33,553 bases of DNA from Candidatus Methanoperedens sp. BLZ2 (GCF_002487355.1 NZ_NTMG01000033.1:1-33553), one strand, 5' to 3'; shown: positions 1 to 8,205, numbered from the stretch's first letter. A program made the numbers and translations. Notes: generated by a model not told the origin, from the sequence alone.

Positions 1-36
1 GTTCTCATAAATTAGAGTGAGGGGTTTATAATTATG

Positions 37-53
37 ATTTATTGGATGGGCTC
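37..53 (+). repeat. 17-bp dispersed repeat copy
   Basis: A 17-base string ending in GGATGGGCTC is identical to 8187-8203 and is nearly matched in inverse orientation at 8053-8068. The copy here stands alone upstream of the PAS gene, while the two distant copies form the arms of a palindromic element. This suggests a short interspersed element family. Function is unknown. Confidence 0.5.
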
Positions 54-117
54 GTGGTAGACACAAATCTTATATGTAACATTGGGATTTATGAATCATT
101 AAAATGAAAAAACTATA

Positions 118-1236
118 TTGGTGAGTATTTGTCTACACATTTTCGATCAATATATGAAAAATTCTGATAAAAACAATCTTGAAGAATTGCTGCTGGAACA
201 AGAAGAGAAATCCAGTTTATCTGAAAAATATCTCAGAACGATAATCGAATCATCTTTGTATGGAATAACTGTTGTGGATGAAAATGGCAAATTTGAGTTC
301 GGAAACGATTCTTTTTTTAGAACAATCGGCTGGCGCAAGGAAGAAATTATCGGCCAATATTTCATGAAAATAATCCCTGATGACGCAAAAGAATTTGTAA
401 TGGGGCATTGGCAAGGTGTTCAAACCGACAGGGGAGGATTTCATGAGATCAAAATCAAAACGAGATATGGTGAAATAAAATATCTGAATGTATCAAGCTC
501 TTTCGTAGAGATCAAAGGGAAGAACAAAGTTGTTGCCATTGTTCATGATATCTCCGAAAATAAAAAACAGGAGATAAAGCTGAAAGAATCCGAGGAAAAA
601 TATCGTGATCTCTTTGAAAACGCCCAGGATGCCATGTACGTGGTCGATGATGAAGGTAATTTTTTGAAAATGAACAGGATTGGACTTCAAACACTCGGAT
701 GTGTTAAAGAAGAAGTAATTGGTACCAATATTTCTAAATGGATCACACAAGAAAGTATAATAACCGTTAATGAGCGCCGGAAAAAATGTCTTTCCGGAGA
801 AAAGGTGGATCAGACAGATATCCTTGAGATCGTGCGCAAGAATGGAGAGCACAGGTGGGTTGAGATAAAAATCAGGGAAATCAAAGAAGGTAAGAAAACA
901 ATTGAAATTCACGGTATAGCCAGGGATATTACTGAAAATAGACTATTAAAACAAGAACTTAAGAAATCCAATAAACAACAGAAGCTTCTTTGCTATCTGA
1001 TTCAGGGTACGCGTGGAGGAAAGACCAGAGCATTGATCCTGAAACATCTTAATGAAAGATCTTATAATGCGCATCAATTATCAACAGTTATGAATATGGA
1101 TTATAAAACTATCAGGCACCATCTTGGTGTTTTAATTAAGAATGGAATAATAGGAAAAGGTAATGATGGATACTCTGATCTATATTTCATTTCAAAAAAT
1201 ATGGAAGAAGATTTAAACAAGTTTAATGAGATTTGA
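118..1236 (+). CDS. PAS-PAS sensor protein with C-terminal winged helix
   Basis: Probable one-component sensory regulator of 372 aa. Two PAS domains can be read at about residues 38-150 and 160-275, each ending in the typical HDI/RDI-S/T-E-N/K element, and each preceded by a short helical linker rich in Glu/Lys. The C-terminal part (about 290-362) is a winged-helix DNA-binding domain of the ArsR-like type common in methanogens (RTHR-like helix with the pattern TIRHHLGVLIKNGII). There is no histidine kinase, GGDEF or receiver domain, so PAS sensing probably acts directly on DNA binding. The ligand or cofactor cannot be read from sequence. The listed start is TTG, followed directly by GTG at 121. 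An ATG at 154 (residue 13) is an equally possible start, and no clear Shine-Dalgarno distinguishes them. It is monocistronic, with the next gene convergent. Confidence 0.8.
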   Translation: MVSICLHIFDQYMKNSDKNNLEELLLEQEEKSSLSEKYLRTIIESSLYGITVVDENGKFEFGNDSFFRTIGWRKEEIIGQYFMKIIPDDAKEFVMGHWQGVQTDRGGFHEIKIKTRYGEIKYLNVSSSFVEIKGKNKVVAIVHDISENKKQEIKLKESEEKYRDLFENAQDAMYVVDDEGNFLKMNRIGLQTLGCVKEEVIGTNISKWITQESIITVNERRKKCLSGEKVDQTDILEIVRKNGEHRWVEIKIREIKEGKKTIEIHGIARDITENRLLKQELKKSNKQQKLLCYLIQGTRGGKTRALILKHLNERSYNAHQLSTVMNMDYKTIRHHLGVLIKNGIIGKGNDGYSDLYFISKNMEEDLNKFNEI

Positions 1237-1394
1237 CACAAAGTGGAATTCTTTGCATCAGGAAATACCACCGCCCCCCAACCCGCCCATCTTTTTCTAC
1301 AGAAGCTTAGATTTTTTTATCTATTTAAATCTCTTTTCCCAAACATTACCCTATAACTTGTATATTAATTTAATAAAAATATGAAAATATGAAG

Positions 1395-2729
1395 TTATTT
1401 CCAGTATGGTTTTCTCAATTCAACATATGCATTGTGAGCCACAGTTGCTCCATTCGCCACTGCCACTACAACGAGCGCAAGATCAGAAGCGATATCTCCG
1501 ACAGCATAAATCCCATCGATATTGGTCTTCTGGGTTTTATCAGTTTTAAGATATCCCCTGTCATCCATTTCAAGACCGAGCTTCTTGAAAATCTCAGTGT
1601 TCGGAATCAGGCCCACAGCCAGCACGACCGAATCCACAACCTGCTGGATTAACTCATCTTCCTTCAGGTCTTTCATTATAACTTTTTCGACCTTGTCAGT
1701 ACCGGAAATTTCAACCACTTCGGTATTATAGAGTACCTTGACTTTATCGATCGCTTTAAGACGCTCGATCTTATTCGGTGCTACCTTTAATTCATCACTC
1801 CTGCAGGCAATGGTGATAAGATCCGCTGTATCGGCCAGGCTTAGAGCTGCGTCCGCTGCTGAATTCCCGCCGCCTACTATTACGACGCGCTTCCCCTGGA
1901 AATTCTGGGGATTCCTGACATAATAATATACTCCCTTTTCATCCTTACTGAATTTGTCTTCACCCTTTATACCGCCTGTCGCAGGAGAACTGCCGGTTGC
2001 AAGAACCAGGATCTTCCCCCTGTATTCGCCGCTTTCTGCAATGACCTTCCTGTCTGGCGTAATCTCATTCACACGTTCTTTTTTCATTTCCACTTTCAGT
2101 TTCTTTGCTTCATTCATCCAGCTATTGACAAGGTCGGAACATGTTGATTTTTCACATAGTCCGGGGAAGTTCTCGATCATCTTGTCCGGGCATAACCATG
2201 ACAGGATACCACCCCAGCTGGAAGCTTCAAATATCGCTGTCTTAAGTCCCCGATATGCACACAGAATCCCTGTTGTCAGCCCGCCCGGCCCCCCGCCCAC
2301 GACGATCACATCAAAATCATATTTTTCAGCTTCAAGCTTTGCCTTCTCCTCTTTTTTAGACATGTAATCCTTGATGGCTGCATGAAGCGCATCTGCTGCA
2401 AGGTTAGAGCAGTGCATCTTGATAAGGGGCAAGCCTCCAAGTTCCGCGGCAACCTCACCGCGTGTGATCTTAAGGGCTTCCTCAAGAGTTTTTCCGATAG
2501 CCATTTCCGTAATCATACTGCTTGTTGCGATAGCAGACCCGCAGCCGAAAGTCTTGAATTTCACATCCTTCAGTATATTATTCTCGACTTTGATCTGTAT
2601 CTCCATTAAGTCCCCACACACCGGATTTCCAACTCTTCCTGTGCCATCTGCATCCTTTATCTGCCCCACGTTTCTCGGATTCCTGAAATGATCCATTACC
2701 TTTTCTGAGTATTCGAATTGTTCTTCCAT
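1395..2729 (-). CDS. iscU: IscU scaffold fused to thioredoxin-reductase-like (FNR-type) flavoprotein
   Basis: A 444-aa two-domain protein. Residues 1-123 are an IscU/NifU-N scaffold for Fe-S cluster assembly with the three ligand cysteines C38 (NPVCGD), C63 (FGCGSA) and C107 (MHCSNLA) plus D40. A charged linker (about 124-137) leads to a two-nucleotide-fold flavoprotein (138-444) with an FAD GGGPGG loop at 145-150, an NAD(P)H GGGNSA loop at 286-291 and the C-terminal FAD motif AVGD at 409-412. The position where thioredoxin reductase carries CxxC reads YYYVRNP (268-274). The domain therefore resembles the TrxR-like ferredoxin-NADP reductases rather than a true thioredoxin reductase. It lies 2 nt behind the iscS-like gene, with GAGGAAAT as ribosome binding site inside that gene. 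I infer that it feeds electrons from NAD(P)H to clusters built on the scaffold. The true acceptor is unknown. Confidence 0.88.
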   Translation of the reverse strand: MEEQFEYSEKVMDHFRNPRNVGQIKDADGTGRVGNPVCGDLMEIQIKVENNILKDVKFKTFGCGSAIATSSMITEMAIGKTLEEALKITRGEVAAELGGLPLIKMHCSNLAADALHAAIKDYMSKKEEKAKLEAEKYDFDVIVVGGGPGGLTTGILCAYRGLKTAIFEASSWGGILSWLCPDKMIENFPGLCEKSTCSDLVNSWMNEAKKLKVEMKKERVNEITPDRKVIAESGEYRGKILVLATGSSPATGGIKGEDKFSKDEKGVYYYVRNPQNFQGKRVVIVGGGNSAADAALSLADTADLITIACRSDELKVAPNKIERLKAIDKVKVLYNTEVVEISGTDKVEKVIMKDLKEDELIQQVVDSVVLAVGLIPNTEIFKKLGLEMDDRGYLKTDKTQKTNIDGIYAVGDIASDLALVVVAVANGATVAHNAYVELRKPYWK

Positions 2730-2731
2730 AA

Positions 2732-3895
2732 TTATTTCCTCGTATAAAGCGGTGACAATTCCCTTAATCTTGCAACGATCTTCGGTATTGATTCAATAAC
2801 ATGATCCACATCTTCTTCGGTGTTGCCGCGTCCAAGCGTTAGCAATAATGAGCCGTGAGCTTCCTCATGCCTTAATCCCAATGCGATAAGAACATGCGAT
2901 GGCTCAAGAGTTTTTGAAGAACAGGCCGATCCTGTGCTTGCTGTTATCCCCAGGTCATTAAGCTGTAATATGATGCTTTCACCTTCTATGAAGCTGAACC
3001 TGAAACTTGCATTATTGGGAAGCCTTTTTATCCTGTGGCCTGTAAGATAGGTATATTCCATTTTAAGGATATTATCGATAAGCTTATCCCGCATTTTCAT
3101 ATTTCTTGCGCTTTGTTCTGACATTTCTTTTTGTGCGATCCCGGCGGCTTTACCCATCCCGACAATACCCGGAATATTTTCCGAACCGCTTCTCATCCCG
3201 AATTCCTGCCCTCCACCGAGCATGAAAGGAATAATTCTTACGCCCTGTTTGATATAAAGCGCACCTGTGCCTTTCGGACCGCCAAGGTCATTTGAAGAAA
3301 GAGTCAAAAAATCGATATGTTCATTTTCAACATCCACCGGAATTTTTCCAATAGCAGAAGTCCCGTCAACATGGAACATTACCTTCGCATCAGTTGCTAT
3401 CTGGCCAATTTCCCTTATCGGCTGGATTGTTCCAATTTCACCGTTGGCATACATTATTGAAATCAGGATCGTTTTATCTGTTATGGCATTCTTTACCTGT
3501 TCGGGATTCAGGAGTCCGTCCTTATCAACAGGAAGATATGTGACATCAAATCCGTTCCTTTGCAGGTCTTTTAAGGTATTCATCACTGACATATGCTCTA
3601 TCGAAGTCGTGATTATATGATTTCCTTTATCCTTATAGCGTAAAGCTGCGCCGCGCAGTGCAAGATTGTTGGATTCTGTTGCGCCGGAAGTGAATATAAT
3701 GCTCTTTGGGTTCGGTGCTCCGATCAATTTCGCCACGCTGATCCGTGCGTTTTCCAGTTCCCTCCTGGCTTTTCGTCCCTGTGAGTGAAGGGATGATGGA
3801 TTCCCGATCTCTTTTTCAAAAAACGGTATCATGGCTTCCATCACGCGTTCATCTACGGGTGACGCCGATCCGTAATCCATGTAAACTTGTTTCAT
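2732..3895 (-). CDS. iscS: Cysteine desulfurase homologue (IscS/NifS) lacking the PLP lysine
   Basis: A 387-aa class V aminotransferase-fold protein, full length for IscS/NifS. Conserved parts are the N-terminal YMDYGSASP, the ring-stacking His H101 (SIEHMSV), the PLP-binding Asp D177 (FHVDGTSA) and the sulfur-carrying loop Cys C325 (GSACSSKTLEPS). The Schiff-base motif, normally S-x-H-K followed by GPKG, reads SSNDLGGPKG (200-209), so His-Lys is replaced by N202-D203. I rechecked this on the nucleotide sequence (codons AAT GAC near 3285-3290). The same Lys-to-Asp change is described for Archaeoglobus fulgidus IscS, reported to have no desulfurase activity but to offer a cysteine ligand during cluster assembly on IscU. 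Its position next to an IscU fusion fits such a structural role. The start at 3895 has only a weak upstream GTGA. Confidence 0.9.
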   Translation of the reverse strand: MKQVYMDYGSASPVDERVMEAMIPFFEKEIGNPSSLHSQGRKARRELENARISVAKLIGAPNPKSIIFTSGATESNNLALRGAALRYKDKGNHIITTSIEHMSVMNTLKDLQRNGFDVTYLPVDKDGLLNPEQVKNAITDKTILISIMYANGEIGTIQPIREIGQIATDAKVMFHVDGTSAIGKIPVDVENEHIDFLTLSSNDLGGPKGTGALYIKQGVRIIPFMLGGGQEFGMRSGSENIPGIVGMGKAAGIAQKEMSEQSARNMKMRDKLIDNILKMEYTYLTGHRIKRLPNNASFRFSFIEGESIILQLNDLGITASTGSACSSKTLEPSHVLIALGLRHEEAHGSLLLTLGRGNTEEDVDHVIESIPKIVARLRELSPLYTRK

Positions 3896-3939
3896 ATTGT
3901 CACTTTTATTAATCTGTTTTTGACCATTATATTTTTTTC

Positions 3940-4101
3940 CTAGATACGCCTGTCTCTGCCTTCAGGCCCTTCGCACTCCGGTATATAGCATGTCGCATCT
4001 ATGAAAGAGCATGTTTCTTTGCAGCCTGGGTAGCTTTCCGGCGGAGTGGCTTTGCCTTCGAACTGGTATCCGCATAATGAACATTTCCATTGTATTTTCA
4101 T
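3940..4101 (-). CDS. Six-cysteine mini-protein, rubredoxin/zinc-ribbon-like
   Basis: A 53-aa ORF read by hand. It starts MKIQWKCSLCGYQFEG and has cysteines at 7, 10, 27, 31, 38 and 43. The N-terminal CxxCGYxFEG is the half-site seen in rubredoxins and zinc ribbons. The second half (C27xxxC31 then C38xxxxC43) does not match a classical rubredoxin CPxCG, so the metal could be Zn, Fe or an Fe-S cluster. A good Shine-Dalgarno (AGGAGAT) lies 4-5 nt before the ATG. It sits between the dsrE-like gene (9-nt gap) and the iscS-like gene (44-nt gap), in the same direction, so it is likely part of the Fe-S/sulfur operon. A small electron carrier or metal chaperone is a reasonable guess, but not shown. 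Confidence 0.75.
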   Translation of the reverse strand: MKIQWKCSLCGYQFEGKATPPESYPGCKETCSFIDATCYIPECEGPEGRDRRI

Positions 4102-4110
4102 AATTATCTC

Positions 4111-4470
4111 CTAAAACCACATAGTTCCGTCAGCTTCAAGCACAAGATCATTAAGAGTAGCAGCTCCAACTATCTCAGCTGTTGGAATGAAATCACCTGT
4201 TGTCAGGTTTATCAGCTGGCAGCTTTGCTCACAAACCATGAGTTTAACACCTGCTTTTATGCTCTGGTCCATTACTTCTTGAAGTGTGGGAAAAGCTCCC
4301 ATCTTTATTTTTTCAGCATTTCCCTTTTTTACTACCGTAACTCCCATCCCGAGGAAATAGATTATAGGATCAATTCCCATCGCCTTTGCAGTCTGTGCAA
4401 GGATGAATGGGGAATAAAGGCGTTCTGGCGTATCGATTCCGCTTGTCTGGACATATAAAAGGTTTGTCAT
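4111..4470 (-). CDS. DsrE-family sulfur-relay-like protein
   Basis: A 119-aa single-domain protein with the DsrE/DsrF-like fold pattern: an N-terminal beta strand (NLLYVQTSG), an alternating alpha/beta core with IIYFLGMGV, and a C-terminal strand. Two cysteines, C80 and C84 (VCEQSC), sit where DsrE-like proteins carry their sulfur-binding Cys. Family members pass persulfide sulfur between partners in tRNA thiolation or sulfur metabolism. It is the first gene of a four-gene minus-strand operon with a six-Cys protein, an IscS homologue and an IscU-reductase fusion, so a role in delivering sulfur to Fe-S assembly is plausible. The ATG at 4470 is supported by GGGAG 6-7 nt upstream. The exact partner is unknown. 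Confidence 0.75.
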   Translation of the reverse strand: MTNLLYVQTSGIDTPERLYSPFILAQTAKAMGIDPIIYFLGMGVTVVKKGNAEKIKMGAFPTLQEVMDQSIKAGVKLMVCEQSCQLINLTTGDFIPTAEIVGAATLNDLVLEADGTMWF

Positions 4471-4540
4471 TTGAATCTCCCGGTATGATATTAGGTTTTA
4501 TAATAGATACACTTTTGCTTTTTATTTTATTGTTATACCC

Positions 4541-4555
4541 CGCAGCTGTGCTGCG
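4541..4555. other. Perfect 6-bp stem hairpin between operons
   Basis: The string CGCAGCTGTGCTGCG folds into a 6-bp stem with a 3-nt loop. It lies just past the stop of the coiled-coil gene and upstream of the dsrE-like gene's 5' side. No U-run follows closely on either strand, so I do not call it a terminator. Confidence 0.3.
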
Positions 4556-4570
4556 ATTGGGAGCTTCACT

Positions 4571-5821
4571 TTATGTAATCTTCATTTTACCATCAATCAC
4601 AGATACATGATCCTGCAATTCGCGTTTTTTAGATCCAATTTCGATTTTAAGTGAATCAAGCTGCTTTCTTGAAGTATCAAGTTCTTTTTCGGATGCCATA
4701 AGCTTATCCCGTAAAGTGGATAACACATCGTTCACATCTTTTTCATCCTTAATTATCTTCATCTTTGATATTTCATCTTTTTTAAGTTCGATATCTTTAA
4801 TGATCGCGTAATATTCTGTTTTCTTATCTCCAAGAGACGATGACGCATGTTGAATATGTGAAAGGATTTTATCAGTTTTTGGAAGATTCAATACCCCGCC
4901 TTCAACGATTTTCTGTAATTCGATAAAGAACCCGGGGGGAACATCCACCGGACAGGATAAGCATAAATTCAATGCATCCCGGTCTTCGGGTTTTAGGACA
5001 AGTCTGCCACTATCACTTAACTGTTTCAGCCTGTTGATAACTTTATTCAGTGGTGATATGATGCTGTTAATTTCAGATATTTTAATTTCAGCATCATTTT
5101 CAAGCAAAATCAGTTCATCTTTTGACCTTGTATATTGTATCCATGATTCACTTGCATACAGGAGGTTCTGTGCTTCTTGTTTTTCTTCGATCTCTTTTTT
5201 CAATGAAACGATCTTTTGTTCGTTTTCTTTTATTGATCTTTCCATTTGCCCGATATCAAGAGTGATCTTCCTGATAACCAGCACAAGTTCCTGAGCTTTG
5301 GCGAGGGCATCAAGCACTTGCTTTCTTGAATTTATGGGTTCGATGAGATCATTAAGAAGCCTTCCAAGGGAATTAACGTCAGTTATAACATTTTTTGATT
5401 CCTCAAAATACACAAGTTTTGTATATTGATAGCTTTTCATCATATTCTCAAGGCATACTCCAAGGGTCTGGATCGTGCTTTCATGAAAAGCCGCTATTGA
5501 TTTGACGCCTTTTTCCCCGGGGATGGTTATATTCTCAAGAAGCATCCTTACCTGTTTTGCCATGTTATCCCTGTTGCTTGAGGCGACCTTGACCATCTTT
5601 AGATGGAATCTTCCTTCAGGCTTTGCGTTTTCAAGCTCAGACGTGCTGTTTTTTATTTTCCTGAGTGTTTTTTCAATCAGGGGATAAAAAGAAGATGTCT
5701 CCTTTTCTATTTTTTCAGAAATTTGCCGGGATATCAACTCAAGCCATTCCGGAAGCTTATCCTGAGCTATTGATTCTCCGGCATTATCTTTTTTTCCAAA
5801 GAGCCTTTCTATCAGTTTCAA
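4571..5821 (-). CDS. Coiled-coil protein of unknown function, overlapping trpB2
   Basis: A 416-aa protein, not recognised. It is almost entirely helical, with strong heptad-like stretches at about 195-260 and 330-405 (Lys/Glu-rich with regular Ile/Leu). Between them a compact segment holds [12 protein letters not shown] (residues 286-297), a CxxC that could bind metal. There is no Walker A, no signal peptide and no membrane segment, so it is not an SMC-type ATPase despite the coiled coils. Its start overlaps the trpB2 stop by 4 nt, so the two genes are co-transcribed and probably translationally coupled. This hints at a functional link or common regulation but does not reveal the function. 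The ORF is long and uninterrupted with normal codon use, so it is a real gene. Confidence 0.75.
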   Translation of the reverse strand: MKLIERLFGKKDNAGESIAQDKLPEWLELISRQISEKIEKETSSFYPLIEKTLRKIKNSTSELENAKPEGRFHLKMVKVASSNRDNMAKQVRMLLENITIPGEKGVKSIAAFHESTIQTLGVCLENMMKSYQYTKLVYFEESKNVITDVNSLGRLLNDLIEPINSRKQVLDALAKAQELVLVIRKITLDIGQMERSIKENEQKIVSLKKEIEEKQEAQNLLYASESWIQYTRSKDELILLENDAEIKISEINSIISPLNKVINRLKQLSDSGRLVLKPEDRDALNLCLSCPVDVPPGFFIELQKIVEGGVLNLPKTDKILSHIQHASSSLGDKKTEYYAIIKDIELKKDEISKMKIIKDEKDVNDVLSTLRDKLMASEKELDTSRKQLDSLKIEIGSKKRELQDHVSVIDGKMKIT

Positions 5822-7125
5822 CTTGAGTCCTTCATATTCCCGCTGAAATAACTATCATATGCACTCATATCAAAATGCCCGTGACCGCTCAGGTTGAACA
5901 GGATCGTCTTTTTTTCACCGTTCCTCTTACATTCGAGCGCCTTATCTATTGCGCATTTAATTGCATGTGATGATTCAGGCGCAGGAACTATACCTTCACT
6001 TCTTGCGAACGTAACTGCAGCTTCAAATACTTCTTTCTGGTGATATGCAACAGCATCTATAAGTTTATCGGCATATAACTGGCTTACGATCGGTGAAAGT
6101 CCATGGTATCGCAGTCCTCCTGCGTGGATGGATGGAGGTATGTATTCATGTCCCATTGTGTACATTTTTAAAAGCGGTGTAAGTCCGGCTGTATCTCCGA
6201 AGTCATACCTGAATTCTCCTTTTGTCAGGCTTGGACATGCGGTAGGTTCAACCCCTATTACTTTTACGTCATGTTTACCTGATATCTTATCACTGAGGAA
6301 CGGGAAACTGATGCCTGCAAAATTACTTCCGCCGCCAACGCTTCCGATTATATAATCCGGGTATTCTTCAACCCGGGCAAGCTGTTCTTTGGCTTCCATG
6401 CCTATTACTGTCTGGTGAAGCATTACATGGTTCAAAACGCTTCCAAGTGAGTAATGCGTATCTTCATGGCTTGCAGCATCCTCAATAGCTTCACTTATTG
6501 CGATCCCAAGACTGCCTGGTGACCCGGGATCTTTAGACAGTATCTTTTTTCCTGAATCTGTATGGTTGCTTGGAGACGCGATAACATCAGCGCCCCATAG
6601 GTGCATTAGAGACCTGCGGTATGGTTTTTGCGTAAAACTTACTTTTACCATATACACAGTGCATTTAAGGTCAAAATATGTAGTTGCAAGCGCGAGTGCA
6701 CATCCCCACTGTCCTGCTCCGGTTTCGGTTGCCAGTCTTTCTGTACCTTCTTTCATGTTATAATATGCCTGGGCTATTGCAGTATTGGGTTTATGGCTGC
6801 CTGCCGGGCTTACGCCTTCATACTTATAAAAGATCTTTGCCGGAGTTTTTAGCGCTGCTTCAAGACGATGAGCCCTGTAGAGGGGAGCGGGGCGCCATAA
6901 TGCATAGATATCCCTGACTTCATCCGGGATCGTAATAAATCTATCCTGGCTGACTTCCTGTTTGATCAGTTCCATAGGGAATATCGGCGATAGGTCTTTC
7001 GGACCTATTGGTTCTTTCGTTCCTGGGTTCAGGGGCGGGGAAACAGGGGTAGGCATATCCGGAAGGATGTTATACCATTTCCTGGGAATATCATTTTCAT
7101 CTAAAAGTATTTTTGTTTTTTGCAT
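5818..7125 (-). CDS. trpB: Tryptophan synthase beta-like protein, TrpB2 type
   Basis: A 435-aa PLP enzyme of the TrpB2 subfamily, longer than classical TrpB (about 400 aa) because of an N-terminal extension ([18 protein letters not shown]) characteristic of TrpB2. The PLP lysine is K112 in [11 protein letters not shown], and the phosphate-binding glycine loop is [11 protein letters not shown]. TrpB makes tryptophan from indole and serine. TrpB2 forms are thought to act without a stable TrpA partner, salvaging indole or working with serine derivatives. No trpA or other trp gene is nearby, which supports the stand-alone type. A GGAG site precedes the ATG by about 9 nt, and an AT-rich TATA-like stretch lies near 7165-7180, so this gene probably heads the transcript that includes the coiled-coil gene. 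Confidence 0.92.
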   Translation of the reverse strand: MQKTKILLDENDIPRKWYNILPDMPTPVSPPLNPGTKEPIGPKDLSPIFPMELIKQEVSQDRFITIPDEVRDIYALWRPAPLYRAHRLEAALKTPAKIFYKYEGVSPAGSHKPNTAIAQAYYNMKEGTERLATETGAGQWGCALALATTYFDLKCTVYMVKVSFTQKPYRRSLMHLWGADVIASPSNHTDSGKKILSKDPGSPGSLGIAISEAIEDAASHEDTHYSLGSVLNHVMLHQTVIGMEAKEQLARVEEYPDYIIGSVGGGSNFAGISFPFLSDKISGKHDVKVIGVEPTACPSLTKGEFRYDFGDTAGLTPLLKMYTMGHEYIPPSIHAGGLRYHGLSPIVSQLYADKLIDAVAYHQKEVFEAAVTFARSEGIVPAPESSHAIKCAIDKALECKRNGEKKTILFNLSGHGHFDMSAYDSYFSGNMKDSS

Positions 7126-7233
7126 GGAAATAACTCCAGAACTACTATTTACGCAGGGGTATATTAAGATTATATAAATAAAAATCTCAATTCATAAATA
7201 TATAACAAAATATAATGTTGTTTCTTGATCTTT

Positions 7234-7368
7234 CTAAAAAGCCAATTCTATCAAAACAGGAGTTTTTATTATTTCGATATTATTCCCTTCAATATAGAGC
7301 TTCTCTATTTCCTTGCCGGTAAAACCAGCTTTTAATAATTTAGCTCTCTCTTGTGAAGTTTCTAACAT
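7234..7368 (-). CDS. Small conserved-looking ORF (44 aa)
   Basis: A 44-aa ORF found by hand, beginning MLETSQERAKLLKAGFTGKE and ending in LIELAF. A GGTGATT ribosome binding site lies about 4-5 nt before the ATG. The composition (an amphipathic helix with QERAKLLKAGFTG, then an IEKLY segment) resembles short unannotated proteins I associate with methanosarcinal genomes. No function is known to me. It stands alone between trpB2 and the nuclease-like gene and shares their strand. Confidence 0.5.
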   Translation of the reverse strand: MLETSQERAKLLKAGFTGKEIEKLYIEGNNIEIIKTPVLIELAF

Positions 7369-7494
7369 TCCAATCACCTATCTATCAAAAATTATTCCTA
7401 TCTATTATATAGTAATTGAAATGTATTTTTCAGCATATATAGATGACTTGAAATTTTATGCTCAAAATAATTGTTATCATTATGTTGAGATTAT

Positions 7495-8004
7495 CTAAAA
7501 TTGAAGAAGCGTTCTCTGGAAAGGATCTTCAACCACACCCGTTAATACCTGGTAATGTTTCTTTATCCGCTTCATCAGGTGCGCCCTGAAATCAGGATTG
7601 GGAAAAAGATATGCAGGATTCTTAATTACCATCATGGTATTAAGATCAAATAATCCTATATCTTTTATGTCAAATATTGCTTTTGAGAAATGTTTTGCAG
7701 CCAGATAAAAATATTCACATGTGTCACGATATGTTTCAAGGTATGAAAGGGCAAGTTTTGGATTAACTACACCATTCCATTCCTTGATCTCGATTCCTAC
7801 AATATAAAATCTTTCAGATTTTTTGTAGACTGCAATTATATCCGCGAGGTTGCATACGCTTTTTCTACAAACGAAGGGCTTGATGTGTATCTCAGGTGTG
7901 TGAAAAACAGGAGTGCCCCGGTCTGTAATGGAATTGACGATCTCATGGGAGTTGATCGTCATACCGAAATGAGAGAACATCATTATATTCAAGCATGGGT
8001 TCAT
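7495..8004 (-). CDS. Putative PD-(D/E)XK nuclease-like protein
   Basis: A 169-aa protein. The central region reads LADIIAVYK...FYIVGIEIKEW, giving D55 and E72-I73-K74. This matches the D...(D/E)xK core of PD-(D/E)XK nuclease folds, with the beta hairpin between them and a following helix (KLALSYLETYRD). The same fold serves restriction enzymes, repair nucleases and transposon-end nucleases, so the biological role is open. It has no recognisable partner gene, and AT-rich repeat-bearing DNA on its upstream side suggests an accessory locus. The start at 8004 was kept as the first in-frame ATG, with no strong ribosome binding site. A degenerate or inactive relative cannot be excluded. Confidence 0.6.
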   Translation of the reverse strand: MNPCLNIMMFSHFGMTINSHEIVNSITDRGTPVFHTPEIHIKPFVCRKSVCNLADIIAVYKKSERFYIVGIEIKEWNGVVNPKLALSYLETYRDTCEYFYLAAKHFSKAIFDIKDIGLFDLNTMMVIKNPAYLFPNPDFRAHLMKRIKKHYQVLTGVVEDPFQRTLLQF

Positions 8005-8050
8005 TAAATAAATAGGTAATTTTGTATGGTTTTATAATCTTCTGATAATT

Positions 8051-8205
8051 GCGAGCCCATCCATTAATTCCAACTTTCTGAGTTGCACGCTATTTTTAAA
8101 GGCTATGACCAGCTAATAGACAGGATTAACAGGATTGACATGATAGATTTCTGGCAATTCATCCCGTCAATCCTGTTATCCTGTCCATTTATTGGATGGG
8201 CTCTC
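8051..8205. repeat. Nested palindromic element (MITE-like)
   Basis: Two nested inverted repeats occupy a gene-free stretch (8005-8413). The outer arms are GAGCCCATCCATTAAT at 8053-8068 and its near-complement at 8187-8203. The inner arms are at 8119-8139 and 8166-8185 and pair over about 20 positions with one bulge, around a 26-nt loop. The outer arm recurs at 37-53. No transposase is present. It could be a non-autonomous mobile repeat or fold into a long RNA hairpin. The rest of 8005-8413 is AT-rich, with nothing else recognised. Confidence 0.6.

Noticed and set aside
1260-1330. C-rich stretch with T-run after the PAS gene, resembling the hairpin loop at 13490-13520
   Set aside because: It shares only a general CCCCCCAACC flavour and has no flanking stem; the likeness is not enough to call a third copy.
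4541-4555. Hairpin as a rho-independent-type terminator
   Set aside because: No U-run follows on either strand, so only the hairpin itself is recorded.
7313-7498. 61-aa plus-strand ORF opposite the 44-aa ORF
   Set aside because: It is AT-rich, lacks a ribosome binding site, and lies mostly opposite or beyond the better supported minus-strand ORF.
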